Assembly (NCBI RefSeq): GCF_900089585.1
Contig: NZ_FLRH01000003.1
Location: 124,001-188,000, forward strand
DNA: 64,000 nucleotides
Source: Micromonospora sediminicola
Lineage (GTDB): Bacteria > Actinomycetota > Actinomycetes > Mycobacteriales > Micromonosporaceae
Reading direction: 5' to 3'
This document shows positions 1 to 8,630 of the stretch, in pieces. Under the pieces are notes generated by a model, which was not told where the DNA came from, searched no databases, and saw nothing but the letters and a program-made list of their open reading frames with translations. Made by a program: the position numbers and the translations under genes. How positions within the stretch are numbered: the stretch's first letter is position 1; every line of letters starts with the position of its first letter.

Positions 1-162
1 GCGCAGGTCAACGGCTATCCGGCGCTCGTCGTCCGGCTCCACGGCGAGCTGGACACGGTCGTGGCGGTCCGCCTCGACGACGGCCGGATCAGCGGGCTCT
101 ACGCGGTGCGCAACCCGGAGAAGCTGTCGCACATGACCCGGGAGAACACCCTGCGCCGGTGA
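1..162 (+). CDS. ECF RNA polymerase sigma factor, C-terminal end (partial)
   Basis: Only the last 53 codons are present; the frame is open from base 1 and stops at TGA 160-162. The fragment contains a DGRISGLYAVRNPEKL stretch. This matches the end of the SnoaL-like C-terminal domain carried by ECF41/SigJ-type sigma factors, where the 'G-Y-x-V-R-N-P-x-K-L' motif is characteristic. In that group the extra domain regulates sigma activity. The N-terminal sigma2/sigma4 regions lie outside the window, so the family call rests on this tail alone. The next gene starts almost immediately after the stop. Confidence 0.7.
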   Translation, partial: AQVNGYPALVVRLHGELDTVVAVRLDDGRISGLYAVRNPEKLSHMTRENTLRR

Positions 163-188
163 GCGGCGGGCCGTGCGACGATGCCCGG

Positions 189-482
189 ATGAGCAGCGAC
201 GTCCCGCCCGACGTGAGCGCCCTGGCCATCAACGTGACCGTCCCGGAGGCGTTGCGTTGGACCGACACCCGGCGCGGCGAGGAGTTCACGCTGACCACGC
301 TCAACGTCCGGCTGCTGGCGGACGGAAGCCTCGCGGCGAAGGCGTACGGCCGGCCCACGGCGGGCGGGCGCGGCGCGTACGTGTCGTTCCGGGTGCCCGA
401 CCGGCCGGAGCTGGCCGCGCTGGTCGCGGCGGCGGCCGACCGGGCCGCCGCGCTCTGGGCCGCACACCGCGGCCTCGGCTGA
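189..482 (+). CDS. Hypothetical protein, 97 aa
   Basis: An open frame just downstream of the sigma factor gene with normal high-GC codon use. I place the start at ATG 189. An in-frame GTG at 159 would overlap the upstream stop and is an alternative; neither has a convincing ribosome site. The product has no signal peptide or membrane segment. Its first half is rich in beta-prone residues and its end is Ala-rich and helical. I do not recognise the family. A terminator-like hairpin follows 14 bases after the stop, so it probably ends the sigma factor transcript. Confidence 0.55.
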   Translation: MSSDVPPDVSALAINVTVPEALRWTDTRRGEEFTLTTLNVRLLADGSLAAKAYGRPTAGGRGAYVSFRVPDRPELAALVAAAADRAAALWAAHRGLG

Positions 483-495
483 CCGGGACACCGCA

Positions 496-513
496 GGGGA
501 GGAAACCCTCCCC
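496..513 (+). terminator. Hairpin after the 97-aa gene
   Basis: GGGGAGG (496-502) pairs with CCTCCCC (507-513) around a 4-base AAAC loop. It sits between two genes on the same strand and has no T tract, as is usual for actinomycete terminators. Confidence 0.5.
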
Positions 514-591
514 GCTTCGTCACCTGTCGGCCGCGCGCCCACCCTGGTTGTCTCGGTCGAGGAACTGATCTCGACCAGAAAGCAGGGTGTC

Positions 592-1020
592 ATGTCGATG
601 CTCCGCCGTACCCTCGCCACCGCCTCCGTGGCCCTCGCCGCCGGCGCCGTCGCCCTGGTCGACGCGTCACCGGCGCTGGCCAGTACGCCGTCGAGCTGCT
701 CCAGCGTCCGCCAGATCGGCACCACCCGGGTGCTCACCGTCGGCGGCATGCAGGCGGCGTCGGTGAAGCAGTACTACGGCTGCGGCTACAACTACGCCTA
801 CATCTACGTCTGGGAGCAGTACCGGGCCAGCCACTCGAACTGGGACCTGTACGTGCACGTCGTCGACGAGTCGGACAGCGGCACCGACTACGGCGTGGGC
901 GAGCTGAACAACACCACCCGGGCGGAGCTGTGGGGCCGGGCGGCGAACACCGCCGCGCACTGCACCCACGTCACCGGCTACCTGAACTCGACCGGCGGGT
1001 CCACCAGCACCGTCTGCTGA
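592..1020 (+). CDS. Secreted small protein sharing a domain with the kinase at 1571
   Basis: 142 aa with a clear Sec signal peptide (basic MSMLRR start, Ala/Val-rich core, likely cleavage after the ALA near residue 30). The mature part is about 110 residues with four cysteines (SSCSS, YGCGY, AHCTH and the C-terminal Cys), so disulfides are likely. The region from GGMQAASVKQY to the end aligns with the extreme C-terminus of the kinase at 1571-3367: SVKQY, then YVW-QYR, then ELW, then a Cys near the end. I infer a shared extracellular domain of unknown function. It lies 11 bases upstream of a second secreted protein gene and is probably cotranscribed with it. Confidence 0.8.
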   Translation: MSMLRRTLATASVALAAGAVALVDASPALASTPSSCSSVRQIGTTRVLTVGGMQAASVKQYYGCGYNYAYIYVWEQYRASHSNWDLYVHVVDESDSGTDYGVGELNNTTRAELWGRAANTAAHCTHVTGYLNSTGGSTSTVC

Positions 1021-1031
1021 AGGGGAACCAC

Positions 1032-1454
1032 ATGCGACTCAAGCGCACCGCGCTGACCATCGGCGCGGCGGCGGCCGCGCTGGTCGTCGGCCTGCAGAGC
1101 CCGGCCATGGCGTCGGACTCGTACCACGTGATGAACACCGGCGACGCGTTCGGCGGCGGCATCTTCGACTACAGCGGCGAGGCGTACTTCACCGAGCACG
1201 GCGACATCCTGAAGATCTGCGACACGGACGCCGACGGCTACGCGGTGAAGATGTACGTCAGCCTGGACGACGCGTACGGGGCGACCCGGTACAGCTTCAC
1301 CCGGGGCGGCGAGGGCAACTGCGCCACCCACCGGGCCAGCGAGGGCGGCGCGTACAACCTGCCGGAGAACCGCTACATCGGCTTCCTCTTCTGCCGCTAC
1401 AAGGACGGCCACGAGAGCGAGTGCCGCGCCTACCGGTTCTACAACGACTACTGA
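1032..1454 (+). CDS. Secreted small protein, 140 aa
   Basis: The start is ATG 1032 behind AAGGGG (about 1019-1025). The N-terminus is a standard signal peptide (MRLKR, hydrophobic core, cleavage near AMA-SDS at about residue 28). The mature part is roughly 112 residues, acidic and aromatic-rich, with four cysteines. It is not clearly related to its neighbour and I cannot name a family. It resembles the many small secreted proteins of actinomycetes with an all-beta character. A strong hairpin after it ends the two-gene unit. Confidence 0.75.
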   Translation: MRLKRTALTIGAAAAALVVGLQSPAMASDSYHVMNTGDAFGGGIFDYSGEAYFTEHGDILKICDTDADGYAVKMYVSLDDAYGATRYSFTRGGEGNCATHRASEGGAYNLPENRYIGFLFCRYKDGHESECRAYRFYNDY

Positions 1455-1470
1455 TCCGCCGAAGGGGGGC

Positions 1471-1499
1471 GGGGCCGGCCGGCGTGACCGGCCGGCCCC
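1471..1499 (+). terminator. Strong hairpin terminator
   Basis: A perfect 12-bp stem (1471-1482 with 1488-1499, GGGGCCGGCCGG) has a CGTGA loop. It lies 17 bases after the stop of the second secreted protein gene. Confidence 0.7.
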
Positions 1500-1570
1500 G
1501 GGGCACCCCCCGACGTCGCACGCCGAGCGCCGCGGGCCGCGTCCGGGCCCATCGGTAGCATTCGACGGCG

Positions 1571-3367
1571 ATGGTCCACAGCGAGCAGCCGGTGACGCCC
1601 GGCCCGGAGGTCGACCTGGGGATCGCCGGCTGCGCCGACGCGATCGAGGTCGGCCGGGGCGGCTTCGGTGTGGTCTACCGGGCCTGGCAGGCCGACTACT
1701 CCCGCTGGGTCGCGGTGAAGGTGCTCGCCGCCGACTGGGCCGGACCGTCCCGCGCCCGCTTCGAACGGGAGCTGCGCACCCTCGGCCGGCTCTCCGGCCA
1801 CCCGCACATCGTCACCCTGCACCAGGCCGGCCGCACCGCCGCCGGGAACCCGTACCTGCTGATGGCGTACGAGGAGGGCGGCTCGCTCGGCGACCGGTTG
1901 CGCGCCGGGACGGCCGGTGACTGGCGGACGGCCGTCGCCGGCGGGATCGCGGTGGCCGGCGCGCTGGAGACCGCGCACCGGGCCGGCGTGCTGCACCGCG
2001 ACGTGAAACCGGAGAACATCCTGGTCTCCGGCTACGGCGAGCCGAAGCTCGCCGACTTCGGCCAGGCCCGCCCGGACGCCGAGCGCGCCGGCTCCCGCGC
2101 CACGGTCACCGCCAGCGTGCTGCACACGGCCCCGGAGGTGCTGCGCGGCGAGCCGGCTTCGGTCGCCTCCGACGTCTACGCGCTGGCCTCGACCGTGCTG
2201 CACTGGATCCGTGGCGCGCCGCCGTTCGCCCCGGCCGACGGCGAGCCCACCCCGTCCCTGCTGCGCCGGATCGCCGTCGACCCGCCCCCGGACACGCGCC
2301 CGCTCGGCGTACCCGACGAGGTGTGCGCGGCGCTGGACCGCGCGCTGGCCAAGAAGCCCGCGCGGCGACCGGGATCGGTGGCGGAGTTCGCCGCCGACCT
2401 GCGTGCGGCGCAGGCGGCGGCCGGCCTGCCGGTGACCTCGTTCGTCCTGGGTGACGTGTCCGCCGACCCGGCGCCGCCGCCGGCCGCGCCGGCCGACCGG
2501 CCCCGGTCGCTGTCGGCCCGCCGCCGCGCGGCCCTCGCGCTCTCCGCCACCGTGACCAGTCCCACCGGGGTACGCGGGCGCGCGCTGCGCCGGTCGGCCG
2601 GGCTGGCGGTCGCGGTGGCGGCCGTGCTGGCCACCGGGTACGCGCAGGCGCCGCCGACGCCCGCGCCGGTGGCCCTGCCGGACCGGCTGGCGCTCGGAGA
2701 GCTGACCATGCACGCGCAGTCGGACGAGCGGATGGTGCAGGTCCGCAACCGCAGCGACCACCCGGTGACGCTCGGCCCGGTGGCGGTGACCGGCCCGTCC
2801 CGGGGCGCGCTGCGGATTACCTCGGACGGGTGCGGGACGAGCCGACTCGCCCCCGGCGAGGGGTGTGCGGTCGGGCTGGTCGCGGTGCCCCGGGAGGCGG
2901 GGCCGCTGCGGGCGGTGCTGGAGGTGACCGTGGCCGATCGACGGTTCGGCACCCCCATCTCCGGCACGGCCGCGCCGCGCCGGGCCGTCCAGGACGACGC
3001 CCCGCCGGGCCGCTGCTACGCCGACGCCCACCAGGTCGGCGCGTCGGCCTACGGCTACGCCGGGGGCCTGCGGGCCATCTCGGTCAAGCAGTACTGGTCG
3101 CCGAGTTGCCGGACCGCGATGGCGTACGTGTGGGTGTGAAAGCAGTACCGGGACAACATCTCCACCGGCGGCGGCACCTGGACCGTGGACGTGGCGGTGC
3201 GCGGGGACGGCCCGGGCACCCGGCAGCGCGCCGCCGGCCAGGCGTACGAGCTGTGGACGGAGCCGTCGCCGTCGACCGGGCGCTGCGTCACCGCCACTGC
3301 CACCGTGACGGTGACCCGCTCCGGCGAGGCGACGTCGGCGGCCACCGCGCCGTGGTGCGACCGATGA
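1571..3367 (+). pseudogene. Ser/Thr protein kinase with extracellular domains, interrupted by an in-frame TGA
   Basis: The kinase domain (about residues 20-275) has GRGGFG (P-loop), the VAVK lysine (residue 50), HRDVKPEN (about 142), DFG (about 161) and APE, so it should be catalytically competent. A Pro/Ala-rich linker and one membrane helix (about 344-362) follow. Next comes an extracellular choice-of-anchor/ASPM-like beta domain (about 375-470), then the domain shared with the secreted protein at 592. TGA at 3137-3139 stops translation at 522 aa, but the same frame stays open for 75 more codons. It ends at a TGA (3365-3367) that overlaps the ATG of the FHA gene. In the alignment (YVWV-stop-KQYR against YIYVWEQYR) the stop falls on Trp, so a single TGG to TGA change explains it. 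It could be a real truncation or a sequencing error. Confidence 0.8.
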
Positions 3368-3945
3368 CCGGCGGCTGGTTCGAGGTGCACGGGACCGGTC
3401 CGGTCCGGCTGGTCCCGCTCAGCCCGGACGCGCTGACCATCGGTCGCGCGCCGGACAACGAGCTGCCCATCGACGACCGCCAGGTGTCCCGGCTGCACGC
3501 GTTGGTCGAGCGTTTCCCCTCCGGCTGGATCATCCGTGACCTGGGCAGCACCAACGGCACCACGGTCAACGGCGCCCCGCTGCGCGACGCGCGCACCCTG
3601 CACGACGGGGACCGGGTGGGGATCGGGCCGGCGCGGCTGGTGTTCCGCGCGCCGGCGAAGCACGGCACGAACACGCTCGCGGTCGAGCCACCGCCCGCGC
3701 CACCGGCCCTGACCCGCCGGGAGCGGGAGCTGCTCGACGTGCTCTGCCGCCCGTATTCGGACGGTGGCCTGGCGTTCACCGAGCCGCCGTCGGTGCGGGT
3801 GCTGGCCGGCGCGCTGGGCGTGAGCGAGAGCGCGGTCAAGAAGCACCTGACCCGCCTCTACGACAAGTTCGACCTGGTCAGCAACGACGACCGACGGCGG
3901 GCCCGGCTGGCCGCGGAGGCGGTGCGCCGGGGCGCGACCGGTTGA
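3364..3945 (+). CDS. FHA domain protein with C-terminal winged-helix/LuxR-like segment
   Basis: 193 aa; ATG 3364 overlaps the kinase frame's final TGA (ATGA), showing translational coupling to the full-length kinase. The FHA domain (about residues 10-95) has the canonical phosphothreonine-binding pattern: IGR, then SRLHA, then LGSTNGTTVNG. After a Pro linker the C-terminal part (about 118-190) begins LTRRERELL and continues with SESAVKKHLTRLYDKF, a helix-turn-helix arrangement of the kind seen in bacterial FHA-wHTH regulators. The likely role is to read the kinase's phosphorylation and carry the signal to DNA or a protein target. That coupling is inferred from gene order. Confidence 0.85.
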   Translation: MTGGWFEVHGTGPVRLVPLSPDALTIGRAPDNELPIDDRQVSRLHALVERFPSGWIIRDLGSTNGTTVNGAPLRDARTLHDGDRVGIGPARLVFRAPAKHGTNTLAVEPPPAPPALTRRERELLDVLCRPYSDGGLAFTEPPSVRVLAGALGVSESAVKKHLTRLYDKFDLVSNDDRRRARLAAEAVRRGATG

Positions 3946-4027
3946 CCGGTCTGCTCGGCGGCCGGGTGCGCCGGGCCGGCGGGCGGCCGGGCGTCGTGCG
4001 GCTCTCCAGCGCGTCCGACCGGACGGC

Positions 4028-4801
4028 TCAGCGGCGGACGCCGACGCCGCCGTAGCCGTGCGACACGGCGGCCCGGGGCTCGCCGTCCGGCCGCCAGTCG
4101 GCCAACCGGACCAGGCCGGGCTCGACCACGTCGTAGCCGTCGAGGAAGCGGGCCACCTCGGCGTGGGTGCGGGGGACCAGCGGCGCGCTGCTGCGCCGGT
4201 AGACCGCCGTGCCGGCCTGGGCGGGCAGCGGCGGCGCGCCGTCCAGGGTCAGGTGGGAGACCGCGAGCATGCTGCCCCGGGCGGTGGCGTCCCGCAGTCG
4301 CGCCACGGCCGCCCACGGGTCGTCCGCGTCCGGCACGAAGTGCAGCACCGCCACCAGCAGCAGTGCCACCGGCTCGGTCAGGTCGACGGTGGCGCGCAGC
4401 AGCGGGTCGGCCAGCATCTCGTCCGGCCGCCGCAGGTCGCCCCGTAGCACCACGGTGCGGCCGTCGGTGGGCAGCAGCCGCCGGGCGTACGCCACGGCCA
4501 CCTCGTCGTGGTCGACGTAGACCACCCGGGCGTCGGGGGCGACCGCACGGACCACCTCGTGCACGTTGCCCTGGGTGGGCAGGCCGGCCCCGACGTCGAG
4601 GAACTGGCGTATCCCCTGCTCGGCCGCCCAGCGCACGGCCCGGCGCAGGAACGCGCGGTTGGTCTGGGCCGCCACGCCGGTGTCCGGGAAGATCTTCAGG
4701 ACCTCCTCGGCGGCGGCCCGGTCGGCGGCGAAGTTGTGGCAGCCACCCAGGTAGTAGTCGTACATCCGGGCGACGTTGGGTCGCGTCTCGGCCTCCGTCA
4801 C
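4028..4801 (-). CDS. SAM-dependent methyltransferase, SAF type (PF04672)
   Basis: 257 aa from GTG 4801. It begins with ETRPNVARMYDYYLGG followed by a nearly invariant 'N-F-AAD-R-AA' segment, and carries the glycine-rich SAM motif FLDVGAGLPTQGNVHEV and VVYVDHD. These are hallmarks of the large actinomycete family PF04672, whose substrates are mostly unknown. An upstream ATG at 4939 is possible, but it would run across the start of the divergent gene, so GTG 4801 is preferred. It converges with the FHA gene and no operon partner is visible. Confidence 0.85.
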   Translation of the reverse strand: MTEAETRPNVARMYDYYLGGCHNFAADRAAAEEVLKIFPDTGVAAQTNRAFLRRAVRWAAEQGIRQFLDVGAGLPTQGNVHEVVRAVAPDARVVYVDHDEVAVAYARRLLPTDGRTVVLRGDLRRPDEMLADPLLRATVDLTEPVALLLVAVLHFVPDADDPWAAVARLRDATARGSMLAVSHLTLDGAPPLPAQAGTAVYRRSSAPLVPRTHAEVARFLDGYDVVEPGLVRLADWRPDGEPRAAVSHGYGGVGVRR

Positions 4802-4916
4802 GCCCTGATGTCTAGCACTCTGGGCGACACACCGCTGACCCGACGTGTCCGTGATCCGCTTGCCCACGCGGTTGACCTGGTACGACGGTGGGACCAGCCG
4901 ACTCGAGGAGGTACCG

Positions 4917-5396
4917 ATGACCGGTGGACGGAAGACCATGGAGGTCGACCCGGTGGTGTTCCGCGCCGTCTACGACTCGCCCGCCTCGCTGCCGGGGCGG
5001 CACCGGTGGACCACGCCGGAGGCGGACGTGCGGCGACTGGAGAAGCTGCTGAACATCCCGGCGCGCAGCGTCGGCGCGCCGCTGTGGGTCAGCGGCGACG
5101 AGCCGGACTGCCCGAAGTGCGGGCGGCGGGTGACCTGGTACGACATCGTCTCCTCGGCGCTGCACGAGGTGCACGACCGGGCGATGATCGCCCGGGTGGT
5201 GCTCGGCGAGCGGAAGTACGTCAACACCGAGGTGCCGGAGGCGATCCCCGGTGTCCACTGTGCCGACTGCCGCACCCCGATCACCGGCCTGCGCAGCTTC
5301 AAGTGCCACAACTGGGCGTACGCGTTCGAGGCGCTGGAGGAGATCGTCGAGCGGATGTCCGGCGTGCCCGCTCAGTCGCCGCCCGCCGCCTCCTGA
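4917..5396 (+). CDS. Zinc-ribbon-like hypothetical protein, 159 aa
   Basis: The start is ATG 4917 behind a strong GAGGAGG (4903-4909); an upstream in-frame ATG at 4845 lacks a ribosome site. Two cysteine pairs, CPKC and CADC (about residues 64-67 and 118-121), suggest a zinc ribbon. It has no signal peptide or membrane helix. The N-terminal 50 residues are rich in Trp, Arg and Pro. I do not recognise a named family. Its 3' end overlaps the convergent GH65 gene by 25 bases. Confidence 0.75.
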   Translation: MTGGRKTMEVDPVVFRAVYDSPASLPGRHRWTTPEADVRRLEKLLNIPARSVGAPLWVSGDEPDCPKCGRRVTWYDIVSSALHEVHDRAMIARVVLGERKYVNTEVPEAIPGVHCADCRTPITGLRSFKCHNWAYAFEALEEIVERMSGVPAQSPPAAS

Positions 5397-7738
5397 GCGC
5401 GCCGGGCGGGGCGACGGCCGGGCGGGGAGGACGGCTCGGGGCCGGGGTCCGGCACCGGCGGCATCGGGCGGGTGACCGGCGTGCCGCCGGTGACGCGCAG
5501 CCGCTCGCCGTGGTGCCACAACTCGACCGCGTCGCCCGGGCCGGCGTCGGGCAGCGCGTAGCCGGCCGTGTCCGGGGTGAGCGTGACCCGCAGCCGGTGC
5601 CCGTGCCAGCGCAGGTGGAACACCAGCCGGGTGATCCGGCGGGGCAGCCGCGGGTCGAAGGAGAGCACGCCCCGGTCGTCGCGCAGCCCGCCGAAGCCCT
5701 GCGCCACCACCAGCCACGCCCCGGCCAGGGACGCCAGGTGCAGCCCGTCGGCGGTCTTGTCGCCCAGGTCGGCCAGGTCCTGGAACGCCGTCTCGGCGAG
5801 CAGGTCGTACGCCAGGTCGAGGTGGCCGACCTCGGCGGCGAGGATCGCCTGCGCGGACGCGGACAGCGACGAGTCGCGGACCGTGCGGGCCTCGTAGTAG
5901 GCCAGGTTGCGGGCCTTCTCCTCGGCGGTGAAGTCGCCGGGGCAGCGCAGCATGGCCAGGACCAGGTCGGCCTGCTTGACCACCTGCCTGCGGTACAGCT
6001 CCAGGTAGGGGAAGTGCAGCAGCAGCGGGTAGTCGTCCTCGCCGGTGCCGGCGAAGTCCCACTCCGGCTGCTCGGTGAAGCCGGCCGACTGCTGGTGCAC
6101 GCCGCGCTTGCCGTCGTACGGGACGTGGACCGCGTCGGCGGCGGCCCGCCAGCCGGCCACCTCGGCCGGGTCGACGCCGAGCCGGTCGGCCACCTCCGGG
6201 CACCGCTGGACGGCGTCGGCGGCGCCGCGCAGGTTCCGCCGGGCCATCAGGTTGGTGAAGATGTTGTCGTCGACCAGGGCCGAGTACTCGTCCGGTCCGG
6301 TGACGCCGGTCAGGTGGAAGGCGCCGGCGTCGTCCCAGTGGCCGTAGCCGTGCCACAGCCGGGCGGTCTCGACGAGCACCTCGGCGCCGCACTCGGCGAG
6401 GAACGCGGTGTCCCCGGTGGCCGCGACGTAGCGCAGCACCGCGTCCGCGACGTCCGCGTTGACGTGCAGGCCGGCGCTGCCGGCCGGCCAGTACCCGGAG
6501 CACTCACGGCCGCCGAGCGTCCGCCACGGGAAGGTCGCCCCGGTCAGCCGCAACTCGGCCGCGCGCTCCCGGGCCTCGGGCAGGTGGGCGTGCCGCCACC
6601 GCAGCGCCGAGCGGGTCAGCTCGGGCGCCAGGTACGTCAGCACCGGCAGCACGTACCCCTCGGTGTCCCAGAGCACGTGCCCGTCGTAGCCGTTGCCGGT
6701 CAGGCCCTTCGCCGGGATGGTGCGGTCGCCGTCGGCCCGGCCGGACTGGATCAGGTGGAACACCGCGAAGCGGACCGCCTGCTCCAGTTCCGGGTCGCCG
6801 GCCAGCTCGACGTCGGCGGTGGCCCAGGCCGCGTCGAGGGCGGCCCGTTGCGCGTCGAGCAGGGCGTCGAACCCGTCGGCCCGGGCCGCATCCGCCTCCG
6901 CGACGACCAGGTCGGCCAGTTCGTCGGCCGGGGTGCCGTCCACGTCCGCGCACTCGTACGCGGCGAACTTGGTGACCCGGATCCGCTCACCCGGGCGCAG
7001 CGGACCGGTGAGCGCCAGCCGGAACCGGTCACCGGTCAGCTCGGCGTCGGTGGCCGTGTCGTCGGGGGCCGCGACCCGGTGCGCGACCGCCACCGCGACC
7101 CGCTGGCCGCTGTGTTCGGTCCGGTGCACCAGCACGCCGTCGGTGCCGTCGTGCCGGCCGGTCTCGGCGGTGAGCGGGTCGTGGATCACCGAGGCCGCCC
7201 GGGGGTCGTCGGCACGTTCCGGCACCCGCTCGTTGGCGAGCAGGTCGGAGCAGATCCGCACCGGGACCGGGCCGTCCAGCGGCTCGACCGTCCAGTCGAC
7301 GGCGGCGACCGGTCGGCGGGGCAGCGAGACCAGCCGGGTGCTGACGACCCGGACGCCGCGGCCGCCCGGTGAGACCCACTCGGTCTCCCGGCGCACCACC
7401 CCAGCCCGCAGGTCCAGCTCCCGGTGGTGCCGCCGGATCGTGCCGGTGCGCAGGTCCAGCGGCTCCCCGTCGACCCAGAGCCGGACCAGCGCGGCGTTGG
7501 GGGCACTGATCACGGTGTCGCTGCGTTCGGGGAAGGCGTACCCGCCCTCGGGGTAGCTCAGCTCGTGCTGCTCGTGGAACCCGTTGAGATAGCTGCCGGG
7601 CATGCCGTACGGCTGGCCCTCGTCGAGCGTGCCGCGCCAGCCCACCCAGCCGTTGGCCAGCGCGAACACCGACTCGGTCTCGCCGAGCCGGTCCAGGTCC
7701 GCGCTGGTGCGCCGGATCCGCCAACCGCCGTGCGACAC
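5372..7738 (-). CDS. Glycoside hydrolase family 65 protein (disaccharide phosphorylase/hydrolase)
   Basis: 788 aa. I choose GTG 7738 because GGGAGG lies just upstream; an in-frame GTG at 7771 has no ribosome site. Three domains are visible. The N-terminal beta-sandwich begins near TESVFALANGWVGWRG. The (alpha/alpha)6 barrel contains GHVLWDTEGYVLPVL, and the catalytic acid Glu is in TGPDEYS (about residue 482). A C-terminal beta domain is also present. Family members phosphorolyse or hydrolyse maltose, trehalose, kojibiose or nigerose; the substrate cannot be read from sequence. The Pro/Arg-rich tail after about residue 755 looks disordered. No beta-phosphoglucomutase gene, the usual partner of GH65 phosphorylases, is adjacent, so a hydrolase role is equally possible. 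Confidence 0.9.
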   Translation of the reverse strand: MSHGGWRIRRTSADLDRLGETESVFALANGWVGWRGTLDEGQPYGMPGSYLNGFHEQHELSYPEGGYAFPERSDTVISAPNAALVRLWVDGEPLDLRTGTIRRHHRELDLRAGVVRRETEWVSPGGRGVRVVSTRLVSLPRRPVAAVDWTVEPLDGPVPVRICSDLLANERVPERADDPRAASVIHDPLTAETGRHDGTDGVLVHRTEHSGQRVAVAVAHRVAAPDDTATDAELTGDRFRLALTGPLRPGERIRVTKFAAYECADVDGTPADELADLVVAEADAARADGFDALLDAQRAALDAAWATADVELAGDPELEQAVRFAVFHLIQSGRADGDRTIPAKGLTGNGYDGHVLWDTEGYVLPVLTYLAPELTRSALRWRHAHLPEARERAAELRLTGATFPWRTLGGRECSGYWPAGSAGLHVNADVADAVLRYVAATGDTAFLAECGAEVLVETARLWHGYGHWDDAGAFHLTGVTGPDEYSALVDDNIFTNLMARRNLRGAADAVQRCPEVADRLGVDPAEVAGWRAAADAVHVPYDGKRGVHQQSAGFTEQPEWDFAGTGEDDYPLLLHFPYLELYRRQVVKQADLVLAMLRCPGDFTAEEKARNLAYYEARTVRDSSLSASAQAILAAEVGHLDLAYDLLAETAFQDLADLGDKTADGLHLASLAGAWLVVAQGFGGLRDDRGVLSFDPRLPRRITRLVFHLRWHGHRLRVTLTPDTAGYALPDAGPGDAVELWHHGERLRVTGGTPVTRPMPPVPDPGPEPSSPPGRRPARRAQEAAGGD

Positions 7739-7856
7739 GTGTCCTCCCGGGTTCGGTGCGTGGACCGCCACCGAACCAGACCCGGCTGAGAGGTGGCTGG
7801 GATCCCGGTACCCGCGGCGGGCCGCGCGGCCACCCGAGGGTGTCCGAGCACACGGC

Positions 7857-8630
7857 TCAGGTGGTCAGCACCAGCGTGACCGCGGTGGCCAGGACGAGGA
7901 ACGGCCCGAACGGCAGGTGGGCCGACCAGCGGACCCGGCGGAGGACGAGCAGCACCACCCCGGCCACGCCGGAGAGGGTCACCGCGAGGACCAGGCCGGC
8001 CACCAGCACCGGCCAGCCGTACCAGCCGAGCAGCGCGCCGGCGCCCAGCGCCAGCTTGGCGTCGCCGAGGCCGAAGCCGCGCCGGCCGAGCAGCAGGGTG
8101 GTCGCCGCGAAGCCGGCGCCGAGGGTCAGCCCGGCCGCGGTGGCCCGCAGCCACGGCGACGGACCGGGCCCGGCCAGCGCGGCCACCCCGAGAAGCACCC
8201 AGGTGCCGGCCGCGGCGGGCCAGGTCAGCCGGTCCGGCAGGCGGTGGGCGGCGGCGTCCACGAGCGCCATCGGCACCGCCCAGCCGAGCCACCAGGCCAG
8301 GGCCAGGCGGGTCGCGGGCGGCCCGCCGGCCAGGACCAGCGCCGCCACGGCGGCCAGCAGCGCCACCTCCACCAGCGCGGGTGGCGCGCCGACCCGGGAT
8401 CGGCACCCCGGGCAGCGGGCGGTGGGGCCGAGCGCCTGCAGGGGCCGGTCCAGACCGATCGGGGTGCCGCAGGCGTCGCAGCCCGCGCGGTCGGGGGCGT
8501 CCGGCGGTACGGCGTAGCGGGCCACCGCCAGGCGGACCGGCGGCACGACCGTGAGGACGGCGAGCAGCCGGACGACCGGGCGGGACGGGACGGCCGCCGG
8601 GGCGGCGCGGTGCACCCGTTCGGTGGTCAT
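7857..8630 (-). CDS. Prepilin peptidase (type IV leader peptidase, A24)
   Basis: 257 aa, polytopic (about seven helices). It has the N-terminal cytoplasmic zinc-binding CxxC...CxxC loop (CDAC and CPGC, about residues 51-76). It also has both catalytic aspartates: one in VDAAAHRLPD after a helix and one in FGLGDAKL. This enzyme cleaves and may N-methylate Flp/Tad-type prepilins in the membrane. It is divergent from the Tad operon that starts at 9221, whose TadE-like proteins carry matching processing sites. The ATG at 8630 is the obvious start. Confidence 0.92.
   Translation of the reverse strand: MTTERVHRAAPAAVPSRPVVRLLAVLTVVPPVRLAVARYAVPPDAPDRAGCDACGTPIGLDRPLQALGPTARCPGCRSRVGAPPALVEVALLAAVAALVLAGGPPATRLALAWWLGWAVPMALVDAAAHRLPDRLTWPAAAGTWVLLGVAALAGPGPSPWLRATAAGLTLGAGFAATTLLLGRRGFGLGDAKLALGAGALLGWYGWPVLVAGLVLAVTLSGVAGVVLLVLRRVRWSAHLPFGPFLVLATAVTLVLTT

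Noticed and set aside
3137..3139. Selenocysteine at the kinase TGA
   Set aside because: The aligned paralogue has Trp here, not Cys, and the kinase family has no selenoproteins.
4508..7372. Very long open frame on the plus strand opposite the GH65 and methyltransferase genes
   Set aside because: Its composition is the mirror of GC-biased codons on the other strand. It has no recognisable domain, and the minus-strand genes have clear catalytic motifs.
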